DNA of 39,684 nt. Source: an uncultured Planctomycetota bacterium. GTDB taxonomy: Bacteria; Planctomycetota; Planctomycetia; Pirellulales; Thermoguttaceae. Below are positions 14,361-22,573 of the stretch, one piece after another; within the stretch, counting starts at the first letter, position 1, and each line of letters opens with the position of its first letter. The translations under genes and the position numbers were made by a program. The stretch lies in the NCBI GenBank assembly GCA_902786505.1, contig CADACS010000028.1:1-39684 (forward strand), given 5' to 3'. Below the pieces are notes generated by a model. That model was not told the DNA's origin. It worked only from the letters and a program-made list of their open reading frames with translations, and did no database searches.

Positions 14361-17096
14361 ATGAGACCCGCCCAGAGAACCGCGTTCGCGATCGGCTTCT
14401 GCGCCGTATTCTTTGTATTTTCGACCGTTACGTTTGCTTTTGACGACGAGCCGAACGAACTGAATTGGGATCGGCTCGGCGGCTCTCGGACCTCGTTTGC
14501 GCACTTTTGCGCGTACGCGGACGCGCGGCCCGAATTTTTTGCCAAACTCATAGCCGAGACGCCTAAGAACGCGCGTCCGACGGCGCATGGGAACAGAGTC
14601 GCGAGCGTGTGGGTCGCGCCCGAGGCGTTCGAGCCGCTTCTTGGCGGCGGCTGGGGCTTTGAGACGGTCGCGGACCGGCGCGTTCTCTCTTATTACGCGG
14701 GCCACGGCGGGGGCGCGACGCGCGCGCTCGTAACGATACCGAAGTCGGGATATTACCGCGTTTGGACGGAATACTATCACGAACAGGGTTCGACGGCTTC
14801 TTTTACCTTACGTCTGGAAGATCCGAAAGTCGTTAAACTTACGGGCGAGGGCCAGACGGTCGTTCAGGACGTCGAGTCGTGGCGGTTTGACTTTGCGGAA
14901 ATGGGGCGCCGCGGCGATCTGCTTCCGAACCGCCGCGAGGAGCCGACCGGGTTCCTTTGGGAGGAGACGCCCTGCGTGTGGCTGGAGAAGGGCGAACGCG
15001 CGCTGACGGTCGCGGGCATGATGCACGACGGTCCGTTCGCTCCGCGCCGGATCGCCGCGATCGCGATTACTGAGGAGCCGATCGCGATTCCGACGCCGCC
15101 GGAAGACTGGAACGCGCAGAACGAGCCGATAACCGTACGCCGCGCCGCGCCGAGCGCGGAGGCGAGACGCCGCGCCGCGCTGTGGCGGCGCCGACCCGCG
15201 GTCGGCGAGACAAACGCGCGGCTTATCGCGCTCTGGCAGGAATGGCGGGACGCGTTTTTTGCCGAGCTCGCGGAATATAAGGTCGAGGGAATCGAGGGTC
15301 GGCGCATGGCGTCGGAGGCCGCGTTCGATCCAAGTTCGAATCTCATCGGCACGCCGCGCCAGATACGGGACGGAAAAGAGACCGCGCGCGCATTTTTAGA
15401 CGGTTTCCCCAAAGATTCGTATTTTCGAAAGATTGAAGGGGAAGAATTTACGCCGATCGAAGGGTGGGGCGTCGACGGTTCGTCGGACGCGTCGGGGGGC
15501 AAGATACTCGTGGCGAGCTACGGGGACGGGCTCGCTCGCGCGCGGTACGAGTTCGACGCGCCGAAATCAGGCGTCTATTCCCTTTGGTCGCGCTATCTTG
15601 AACTTCCGGGCTATCTTTCTGAATTCAAACTTCAGGTCGAGGCGTCGGACGGAACCGTCGAGGAGATCGTCTTTTGCGCGAACGAAGAGGAGAATAAGAC
15701 GTCGCCCGGTTTTCGCTGGCGCGAGCTTAAAGTGAAACTTGACAAGGGAAAGACGACGTTTACGCTGTCTAAGGAGTACGGACCGGGGCTGACGTACCGC
15801 CGTTACGACTGCCTTGTCGTAACCGACAGCGCCGACTGGCGCCCGGAAGGGCAGGGCGAGCTTGTCGCGCCGTTTGATCATGGCGGGCTCGTTTTATGGA
15901 ACGCGGATCCGTGGGGCGGATTCACACGGTTCTCGGCGCCGAAGTCAGACGAGGTTCTTACGCCGACGTCGAAACCGACGGAGATAGAGCTCCCCTACGG
16001 GGCGGTCGTTTCGGCGTCGCTGCTCGTTCGCAACGAGAGCGATCGCGCGCAGACGTTCCGCCCCCAGATCGTCGGGGACGGGGCGGGGCTCCTTTCTTGG
16101 CGCCTGCAGGCGTTTACGTTTACGCCGCAGTTCGGCTGGACGCCGCATCCGCTCCTTGAACGGACGGAGGTTACGGTACCCGCCGGGGAGACCGCGGGGA
16201 TCTGGCTGACGTTCAACGGGGATATTAAGAGCGCGAACGAGTCGGTCGCCGTTCGGATCGGGGATCAGACGGCGCGCTATAAAATCGTTCGGAAAGGGGA
16301 TTTGCGCTCGGCGCCTGTTCCTTACGTCGGCGGCTGGAGCTTTCCGTACGAGCTCGTTTCATGCTGGGAGACGTTTAAGCGTTTGGGCGTCAATACGCTC
16401 AACGGCGGGATTATACCCGCGCAAGACGCGAAGAAATACGGAATAAAGCTTTTCGTAAAACTCAACGACGCCGACGTTTCCGAAGAGCATATCGCGGCGG
16501 TCAAACGGAGTTTTCAGGAGTACGGGTATAAGTACGGGGACTGGGCGTGGAGCTTTATGGACGAGCCGGGCGCGGGCGCGTCGGACGCGTGGGTCGAGCT
16601 GGCGAAGCAGTTCCAGGCTCGGGCGCCGGAGATTCGGATCTGGTGCAATCCCGGGGAAATGGCGGGCGCGCCTCCGGAGAGCGACCTCAAAATGACGCCG
16701 TACGTCGACTGCTACTGCCCCTACGCCGACCATTACTGGCAGCGCGGCGGCGGAAACGAGGCGTATTGGAAAGAGCTTTCCGGGGAAGGGCGTAAATTCG
16801 CGCTGCGGTTAACGTATACGACGCCGTGCTTTGGCGAGAAGGCGCCCGGCGCGCCGAACGATATGTTCGGGCCAATGGATACGTCGATTAAGAACGGGCT
16901 CGACGGCTGGATGTTTTACGTGCTCATGGGCCGGTACGAATATTGCAATTCGCTTTGGGACGAAGTGAACGCATACGTTCCGGATCAGGCGGTGAGTCTC
17001 TATCCTGGCGCGGGCCAGCGCACAATCAGTACGCGCACGGCGGAGGCGATTCGCGCCGCGGTCGACCGCTGGCGGGCCGCGAGGCTGGCGAATTGA
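14361..17096 (+). CDS. Large secreted protein with DUF4091-like C-terminal region
   Basis: A 911-aa protein with a signal peptide (residues 1-26, hydrophobic core AFAIGFCAVFFVFSTV, likely cut after TFA). Two similar beta-sandwich, carbohydrate-binding-like regions follow at about 75-205 and 340-500 (GYYRVWTEYYHEQG, then GVYSLWSRYLELPG). The C-terminal third looks like the TIM-barrel-like domain of DUF4091/GH-type proteins, with FMDEPG at 732-737 as candidate acidic active-site motif and an IRIWCNPGE strand. The start at 14361 is chosen for AAGGAACAGACG upstream and the signal directly after; the frame extends upstream to 14310 without support. It ends 12 bases before the next gene and shares its promoter. 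A role in polysaccharide breakdown is likely from family context; the substrate is unknown. Confidence 0.65.
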   Translation: MRPAQRTAFAIGFCAVFFVFSTVTFAFDDEPNELNWDRLGGSRTSFAHFCAYADARPEFFAKLIAETPKNARPTAHGNRVASVWVAPEAFEPLLGGGWGFETVADRRVLSYYAGHGGGATRALVTIPKSGYYRVWTEYYHEQGSTASFTLRLEDPKVVKLTGEGQTVVQDVESWRFDFAEMGRRGDLLPNRREEPTGFLWEETPCVWLEKGERALTVAGMMHDGPFAPRRIAAIAITEEPIAIPTPPEDWNAQNEPITVRRAAPSAEARRRAALWRRRPAVGETNARLIALWQEWRDAFFAELAEYKVEGIEGRRMASEAAFDPSSNLIGTPRQIRDGKETARAFLDGFPKDSYFRKIEGEEFTPIEGWGVDGSSDASGGKILVASYGDGLARARYEFDAPKSGVYSLWSRYLELPGYLSEFKLQVEASDGTVEEIVFCANEEENKTSPGFRWRELKVKLDKGKTTFTLSKEYGPGLTYRRYDCLVVTDSADWRPEGQGELVAPFDHGGLVLWNADPWGGFTRFSAPKSDEVLTPTSKPTEIELPYGAVVSASLLVRNESDRAQTFRPQIVGDGAGLLSWRLQAFTFTPQFGWTPHPLLERTEVTVPAGETAGIWLTFNGDIKSANESVAVRIGDQTARYKIVRKGDLRSAPVPYVGGWSFPYELVSCWETFKRLGVNTLNGGIIPAQDAKKYGIKLFVKLNDADVSEEHIAAVKRSFQEYGYKYGDWAWSFMDEPGAGASDAWVELAKQFQARAPEIRIWCNPGEMAGAPPESDLKMTPYVDCYCPYADHYWQRGGGNEAYWKELSGEGRKFALRLTYTTPCFGEKAPGAPNDMFGPMDTSIKNGLDGWMFYVLMGRYEYCNSLWDEVNAYVPDQAVSLYPGAGQRTISTRTAEAIRAAVDRWRAARLAN

Positions 17097-17107
17097 GGTT
17101 TGAAACA

Positions 17108-19825
17108 GTGAAACGACCGCTGAAGGCGATAGAAGCCGCGTTGATTTTAGTTCTGGCGCAGATTGGCGCCGCGTTCGGACAGGGCGCGGAGCCGCCGCTC
17201 GACGTGATTCCTCGGGAAGAGACGGGTCGGCGCGCAGCCGCGATCTACGATTTCGCGTCGGATTCCGGCGCGGCGGAGGGCTGGACGCCCGGCCCGACGG
17301 TCAAGCTTGCGACTGGCGCGTCGGGACTGGTCGTTACGTCGACGGGGAGCGACCCGTATATTTTCAGCCCTGCGCTCGATTCGCTGGGGATTCGCGGCGA
17401 TTTTCTCGTGAAGCTCACGGCGAAACGGACGACGACCGGATTCGCGCAAATATTTACCGCCGAACGTGATAAGCCGGAGTACGACGAGACGCGCGCCGCC
17501 CGGTTCGCCATGGCGGAACAGGGCGAATTTCAAGAGTATACGGTTCCGCTCAAGACGGAGGGGATTCTGACGCAGATCCGCGTCGATCCCGGGTTCGATT
17601 CGGGCGTCGTCGAGATCGCTAAAATCGAGCTTGTGCAAATTGAGCTTAACCCGTTGAAATTCGGCGCGTTCTCTATATCGGACGGCAAACTTCGTTTCTC
17701 GATTCGCAACGACGGCGACGCGGACGTAAAGGCGCGAATCGCCGCGCCCGGCCTCGACGAAATTGCGACGGTTCCCGCTCGCGGGTCGGCGGAACGCGTG
17801 TGCGCGTTTCCGCACGAGCGCCCTTTTGAGACGCTCGACGCGTTTGTGTACGCCGCCGACGGCAAGGGCGGAGAGCGGCCGATTCTTACGCGGCGTTTTT
17901 ACGCGTATTGGGACGAGCTGTCCGACCGCGCGAACGCGTGGCCGCAGATCGCGAACGGGGAACTTCTGGTTCGCGTTTCGCCCGACGGGGCCGGAGCGCT
18001 CGTGTTTCGCGCCGGGGATTCCGCGCGCCTTGCGGCGATCGCGCCGATTGTATGCGCGGAGAATTTGGCGTCGGGCGTTTTGCCTCCTGATTTTACGCGG
18101 GAGCCGTCGAAGAATGGCGCCGATTATTCCCTTTTCAAGCCTGAGTTTACGGGAATCGACGGCGACTGCGCGAACTTTGTTTTCGAAACGCCGGTCGGAC
18201 GCGGGCAAGGGACGCTGCGCCTGTCGGGCGATTCGCTTGAATTTGACTTTGATTCGCCCGTCCCGGTCCACGCGCCGGTCGTGCGCGTACTTGGCGAGAT
18301 GAATCAGGCGGTTCTTCCGGGCGTGGAGTATCTGGAGGCTGGGGAGCGCAGCTCGTCTTCCCTGGACGTGAATCCGGACGAGCGCGCGCGGTATGCGCCC
18401 GAAAATCTTTGGGTTACGGCGCCCTATGCGACGGTCGTTACGGATCGCTGTTCGGCGACGCTGTTATATGAGAATCCGCTCGGCGTCCGCGTATGCTTTG
18501 CCGTTCCGAATTTCCTCGACGGGGAGGAGACGAACGCGCGCGTGAACGTTTGCGGAACGCGGCTCTCGGGCGCCGTTCGGTTCGCTCCGCCGGAGCCGAT
18601 CGAGGCGTCTATTCTTTGGGCCGTTCAGAAGTTAGGATTGCCGGACCCGCCGAAACGGCCGCGTACGGACGCGGAAGAAGACGCGGTTCATCTCGCCGCG
18701 CTGGAACGTTCGGGAATTAAGCTGCCGAACGGATGGGCGTCCGCGAACGGCTCGGGGCTCGCGCCGGACGCCGTGAGCTACGGAAGCGATTTTATTTCAA
18801 CGCTTTGGGAGCTCAAAGGGGAGCTTGTCCCGACGCCGCGCGTCGACCCCGGAGGTTCGAATCTGCATAATTACGCGTCGCTCTTGCTCCTATGCCGCGG
18901 CGATTTAGCGAAGGCGTGGTTCAACGGGAGCGCGAAGAATCTCATTAAGAAGCAGCAGGACGACGGGTCGTTCCGCTATTCGGGGCCGTACCTTCGCGGC
19001 AGCTCGGTCGACTACGCCTCGGGCGACTGCGGCAGATACGTTGCAATTTTGCTTGAACATTGGCGTCTGACGGGGTCCGAAGAGTCGCTTCAGGCGGGCC
19101 TTAAAGGACTTGCGTTTATCAACGCGCTGAAGACGCCGCGCGGCGCGCAGACGTGGGAGCTGTCGCTGCATACGCCCGATATTGTCGCGGCGGCGCGCTG
19201 CTCTCTGGCGAACACGCTTGCGTACGAAGCGACGGGCGAGCGCGCCTATCTTGACGCGGCGCGCCGCTGGGCGCTTTCGGGCTTGCCGTTCGTCTATCTT
19301 TGGGACGCGCGCGACGGCTTGGACGACGGATTCGTTATGCGTTACGCGACGATACCCGTCTACGGAACGACGAATTGGATCGCGCCATGCTGGATCGGAA
19401 CGTCCGTCCAATGGTGCGGGCTCGATTACGCGGACGCGCTCATTCTTCTAGCGCGGTACGACGATACGCTCGATTGGCGCCGCGTCGCCGAAGGGATCGT
19501 TTCGAGCGCGGAACGGCAGGAGTATCCGGACGGCCCGTTTGTCGGAACGCTGCCCGATTCCTATAATATCGCGGCTCAGCAGCGCAATCCGCTCAATATC
19601 AACCCCTGCGTCGTTCACATGCTGCGCCGAAAATTAGAGGGCAAGTTTACGAACGTGTCCGCCGTCGACGTCGCCGAAAAACGCGCGGTTGTTCCTTTTC
19701 CGGCAAGGGCGGTTGGCAATACGCTGCAAGTAGACGGCGTTAAAGGAATAACATATCAGATTCTGATCGACGGAACGGAACTGCGAACGGTAGAGTCGCA
19801 AGGAAAAGACGTTATAGAATTTTGA
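17108..19825 (+). CDS. Large secreted protein with C-terminal alpha/alpha-toroid domain
   Basis: A 905-aa protein starting at GTG 17108, with GAGG nine bases upstream overlapping the previous gene's stop; a longer frame from 16943 runs inside the previous gene. The signal peptide is about residues 1-24 (LILVLAQIGAAFG-Q). The N-terminal half is beta-rich with no clear family. From about residue 555 there are repeated helix pairs (SLLLLCRGDLAKAW, GRYVAILLEHWRLTG, ALSGLPFVYLWDAR, YADALILLARYDDTLDW) typical of alpha/alpha toroids found in polysaccharide lyases and GH88/GH105-like hydrolases. It shares an operon with the DUF4091-like protein. A polysaccharide- or glycan-degrading role is inferred from fold and neighbour only. 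Confidence 0.6.
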   Translation: MKRPLKAIEAALILVLAQIGAAFGQGAEPPLDVIPREETGRRAAAIYDFASDSGAAEGWTPGPTVKLATGASGLVVTSTGSDPYIFSPALDSLGIRGDFLVKLTAKRTTTGFAQIFTAERDKPEYDETRAARFAMAEQGEFQEYTVPLKTEGILTQIRVDPGFDSGVVEIAKIELVQIELNPLKFGAFSISDGKLRFSIRNDGDADVKARIAAPGLDEIATVPARGSAERVCAFPHERPFETLDAFVYAADGKGGERPILTRRFYAYWDELSDRANAWPQIANGELLVRVSPDGAGALVFRAGDSARLAAIAPIVCAENLASGVLPPDFTREPSKNGADYSLFKPEFTGIDGDCANFVFETPVGRGQGTLRLSGDSLEFDFDSPVPVHAPVVRVLGEMNQAVLPGVEYLEAGERSSSSLDVNPDERARYAPENLWVTAPYATVVTDRCSATLLYENPLGVRVCFAVPNFLDGEETNARVNVCGTRLSGAVRFAPPEPIEASILWAVQKLGLPDPPKRPRTDAEEDAVHLAALERSGIKLPNGWASANGSGLAPDAVSYGSDFISTLWELKGELVPTPRVDPGGSNLHNYASLLLLCRGDLAKAWFNGSAKNLIKKQQDDGSFRYSGPYLRGSSVDYASGDCGRYVAILLEHWRLTGSEESLQAGLKGLAFINALKTPRGAQTWELSLHTPDIVAAARCSLANTLAYEATGERAYLDAARRWALSGLPFVYLWDARDGLDDGFVMRYATIPVYGTTNWIAPCWIGTSVQWCGLDYADALILLARYDDTLDWRRVAEGIVSSAERQEYPDGPFVGTLPDSYNIAAQQRNPLNINPCVVHMLRRKLEGKFTNVSAVDVAEKRAVVPFPARAVGNTLQVDGVKGITYQILIDGTELRTVESQGKDVIEF

Positions 19826-19865
19826 TTTCAATCCCGGATTGGGCTGCAAACGCGTTTTAAGGCAA

Positions 19866-19913
19866 GAAAAAAGCTCCGCCCGACGACTCTCGTGTGAGAA
19901 AACCGTCGGGCGG
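19866..19913 (-). terminator. Terminator of the lipoprotein gene
   Basis: A 10-bp stem (19876-19885 with 19904-19913) is followed on the minus strand by GCTTTTTTC. It lies 35 bases downstream of the lipoprotein stop, and its other side may also serve the converging plus-strand gene. Confidence 0.75.
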
Positions 19914-19947
19914 CGTTATTTATCGGGAAACCGGGATCGGCGGAAAA

Positions 19948-20472
19948 CTATTTTCCGGCGTCCTCGGGCATTTCGGTCTGAGCGCCGGCTTGCATTTTGA
20001 CTTCCTCGTCGAGCTTTTGACCAACTTTGAATTCAATGTTGTTGTCGCCCGCCTGAATCGACGCGGTCAGTCCGGAATCATGAGGATCGCCGTATTTCGT
20101 CGCGACGTAACGTTTAATACCCTTGACGACGGCGCTGCCGCCGACGGTGGTCGGTTCTTCGACGTCAGAGATTTCTTTGATAACCATTCCCTGATAATCG
20201 CCGGCCGGCACGCCGGGCCAGTTTCCGTCGGTCATCATGGTCGCTTTGCCGGTCGCGTCGGTCTTGCCGGTAACGTTCCAAACGCGTCCGCCGGTCGAAG
20301 ACGGATTGCGCAGAACGACCTGCGCGTCGGCAACCGGTTCGCCGTCGTCGTAGGTCACGGTAACGACCGTCGGGTTGAGGGCCGGCAGGTCGGCGGGCTT
20401 TTTCGGGCCTTTGCTGCATCCGAGCGCGACGGCGCATACGCAGACGAGCGAGAGAACGAGGTATTTTTTCAT
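19948..20472 (-). CDS. Small lipoprotein with a carboxypeptidase-regulatory/transthyretin-like domain
   Basis: A 174-aa lipoprotein. The signal VLSLVCVCAVALGC ends in a lipobox with lipidated Cys19. The rest is one beta-sandwich: VTVTYDDGEPVADAQVVLRN, then TGKTDATGKATMMT, then PAGDYQGMVIKE, the pattern of the carboxypeptidase-regulatory-like domains that planctomycetes encode in many copies, very often beside DUF1559 pseudopilins as here. AGGAAAAAGA precedes the ATG. Function is unknown; an envelope location is expected. Confidence 0.75.
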   Translation of the reverse strand: MKKYLVLSLVCVCAVALGCSKGPKKPADLPALNPTVVTVTYDDGEPVADAQVVLRNPSSTGGRVWNVTGKTDATGKATMMTDGNWPGVPAGDYQGMVIKEISDVEEPTTVGGSAVVKGIKRYVATKYGDPHDSGLTASIQAGDNNIEFKVGQKLDEEVKMQAGAQTEMPEDAGK

Positions 20473-20600
20473 ATTCTTTTTCCTGTAAACTACGAGTGGA
20501 AGGAAAGACGCCGCGCGTGAGACGTACGCCGCGAAAACTGGGTAAAGAGCCGCGCGGTTTCCGTCGGTGAAGTCAACCGTCGCGCGAGACGTCCTTAAAC

Positions 20601-20629
20601 AAAAAGGACGCCGAATTGCTTCGGCGTCC
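20601..20629 (-). terminator. Terminator of the DUF1559 gene
   Basis: A 10-bp stem (20606-20615 with 20620-20629, loop TTGC) is followed by T5 on the minus strand, about 65 bases after the DUF1559 stop. The lipoprotein gene therefore probably has its own promoter. Confidence 0.8.
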
Positions 20630-20692
20630 GAATCTAATCAGCGACAGAAGCGCTTTACGTAACGGGACGCGGCCCGTAAGCAAAGGCCTGTA

Positions 20693-21796
20693 TTACAGCG
20701 AGGTCGTCTCGCCGCCCTGCGCGGAACCCATGGCGCCCCAGACGCCGTACGGGCTCTTGCCGCCGGTAACGGCGTTGCTGTACGCGTCGCCGCAGTCGAT
20801 CGTTTCGGAGACGAAACGAACGGAACCGTCGAGCATAGCCGCGTTGACGCCGCCGCTGTGGTTGGACTGAGCGGCCGCGACGCCCCAGACGGAGTCGCCG
20901 CCGTAGGAGCAGTTAGGCGAGTTCGGCGGGAGAACCGTGTTGAAGCCCTGAACGAGGACCTGACCGTCGGCGAAACGCTGGCCGCGCCAGTTGGCGGTCA
21001 GAGCGTCTTTGGTGGCTTCGGTGCCGGCTTTGAGCGCGAGGCACGGGCCCGGACGGGAGTTGCCGTTGTACATGGAGGATTCCTGGAACAGGTTGCCCTT
21101 GATGGAGCGTCCGCCAGTGCCGGTCGCGGAAACGCATTCGGAGAAGGTAACCGTGTTGGAGGTGCCGTCAACGACGATGGACATGTTCGGGAATTCGCCG
21201 ATCCAGAAGCATCCGCGGTGCGCGGTCTTCGCGCGCGCGTCGCCTTCGTCGTCCGGGTGACGGTTGTTGTTCCACATGGAGTCGCCGCGCGAGCTCATGT
21301 AGTTGCAGCGGCCGGACTGGTGACCGTCGGTCGAGAGCTGCTTGGAAAGACCGTCAGAGGGGCAAAGGAACGGAGGAACAACGGAGCACAGAGCCGGATA
21401 AAGGTCTTTGAAGTTTCCGTTCCACGGGTGCTGGAGCTGGCCGTTGGCGTAGTTCGGTTCGGTGTAGGAAACGATTTCGGTATAAAGGGGGCCCTGTTCA
21501 ATGTAAGGAAGCAGGAACATGACGGTGCCGAAAGGACCGGTTTTCGAGCCGTTGTGAATGTAGGTGGAACGGCCGAAGAACGCGCGCGCCGCGGGCAGAC
21601 CGTTGTTCGCGTCGTGATAGTTCTGGACGGCGAGACCGAGCTGCTTGAGGTTGTTGGTGCACTGCATACGACGCGCCGCTTCACGGGCCGCCTGAACGGC
21701 GGGGAGAAGGAGACCGATCAAAATGCCGATGATCGCGATAACGACCAACAGTTCAACCAGGGTGAAGCCCTGACGATTCTTGGAGGTAGCAAACAT
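20693..21796 (-). CDS. DUF1559 protein with prepilin-type N-terminus
   Basis: A 367-aa member of the planctomycete DUF1559 (SBP_bac_10) family. A type IV pilin-like leader is followed by GFTLVELLVVIAIIGILIGLL, with the prepilin-peptidase cut site before F and the conserved Glu at position 5 of the mature protein. Then comes the family hallmark LLPAVQAAREAARRMQC, and the C-terminal H-x9-DGSV motif (SGGVNAAMLDGSVRFV). These pseudopilins exist in tens of copies per planctomycete genome; their role, in surface structures or secretion, is not settled. AAGGATCC precedes the ATG. It anchors the taxonomic call for this part of the window. Confidence 0.95.
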   Translation of the reverse strand: MFATSKNRQGFTLVELLVVIAIIGILIGLLLPAVQAAREAARRMQCTNNLKQLGLAVQNYHDANNGLPAARAFFGRSTYIHNGSKTGPFGTVMFLLPYIEQGPLYTEIVSYTEPNYANGQLQHPWNGNFKDLYPALCSVVPPFLCPSDGLSKQLSTDGHQSGRCNYMSSRGDSMWNNNRHPDDEGDARAKTAHRGCFWIGEFPNMSIVVDGTSNTVTFSECVSATGTGGRSIKGNLFQESSMYNGNSRPGPCLALKAGTEATKDALTANWRGQRFADGQVLVQGFNTVLPPNSPNCSYGGDSVWGVAAAQSNHSGGVNAAMLDGSVRFVSETIDCGDAYSNAVTGGKSPYGVWGAMGSAQGGETTSL

Positions 21797-21823
21797 TGTT
21801 GGATCCTTGTATTGCTATCGGGA

Positions 21824-21852
21824 ATAATATGGATATAACGTTATATATTCAG
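21824..21852 (-). promoter_or_regulatory. Candidate promoter of the DUF1559 gene with a palindrome in the spacer
   Basis: On the minus strand CTGAAT (21847-21852), a 17-bp spacer and TATTAT (21824-21829). The spacer contains a perfect 14-bp palindrome (21833-21846, ATATAACGTTATAT), a possible operator. Confidence 0.45.
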
Positions 21853-22067
21853 CTCGTTCCGGCGTTCCGCGGGCGAAACGGCGCCGACCGGCGCGCCGGA
21901 ACAAAACCTTCGACTAAATTTTCAAAATTAGGCGAAACCTTTTTCGGATAAGCGGGGTTTGCCAGATAAGAAAACACCTAGTCCGCCGCTATTTTAATTA
22001 AATTTCGACTCTCATCAATAACACTTTTGACCTTACCGGTACAAAAAGTCGGATTTTTGTAAAAAAA

Positions 22068-22106
22068 GGTTTGCACGCTTTACGTAAACTGTTGCGTTTG
22101 CAAACC
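22068..22106. promoter_or_regulatory. Inverted repeat GGTTTGCA / TGCAAACC
   Basis: Perfect 8-bp arms (22068-22075 and 22099-22106) are 23 bases apart, about 35 bases upstream of the TATAAT at 22140. This is a plausible activator or repressor site for the transcript starting near 22152. Confidence 0.4.
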
Positions 22107-22139
22107 GTGTAGCTTACGGATTAGCTCGCCTTATTTCAG

Positions 22140-22145
22140 TATAAT
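22140..22145 (+). promoter_or_regulatory. TATAAT -10 element ahead of the structured RNA
   Basis: A perfect TATAAT; no good -35 is seen at 16-18 bp. The predicted start falls within a base or two of the first stem of the structured RNA (22153). Confidence 0.4.
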
Positions 22146-22152
22146 CTTAAAA

Positions 22153-22228
22153 GCGTTTCAGCGCGCTTTCGGGGCGTCTCAACCCTCTGATTTTGAGACG
22201 GTCGCCCGTTAGAACGCGACTGAAACGC
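22153..22228 (+). ncRNA. Candidate structured RNA or 5' leader element
   Basis: Three stacked helices are visible: an outer 9-bp stem (22153-22161 with 22220-22228), a middle GGGC/GCCC stem (22172-22175 with 22204-22207), and an inner 7-bp stem (22176-22182 with 22193-22199) with a 10-base loop. A T5 follows at 22244-22248. The element begins directly downstream of a perfect TATAAT. It could be a small RNA or the start of a long leader for the gene at 22574. It is not recognisable as 6S, SRP, tmRNA or a known riboswitch. Confidence 0.4.
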
Positions 22229-22573
22229 ACGCGATCAAGCGCCCTTTTTGATACGAAAGAATTTGCTGCAGTTCCCGCGCCTCTTTTTGTTTTTTTTTAG
22301 AAATAGCGCGAGTCAAGGGGCGCTTTCTGATTAAATACGCAAAATAAAAAGACTAGGCAAAATTATCTAATAAACGGCGTGAAAATAGAAGCGAGCAAAA
22401 AGAAGACGGCGCTAAAAAACGCGGCTGTTCCAAAAATAGGAATTATTCCTGTTTTTTCAGCGCGCGGGCGCCGATAATCCTAATACGCCTATATACGCGC
22501 CAAACCAGTCGCGGCGCCGTTGCGTCAAGGACGACGCAGGACATTTGCCGGCAAAAAGTTCAAAGGATTGAAG

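Larger units (their letters stand above)
21853..22573. other. 720-bp intergenic region between divergent genes
   Basis: No protein gene is supported here. The stretch contains an inverted repeat, a -10 element and a structured RNA candidate (listed separately), then AT-rich sequence from about 22250 to 22440. Confidence 0.6.
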
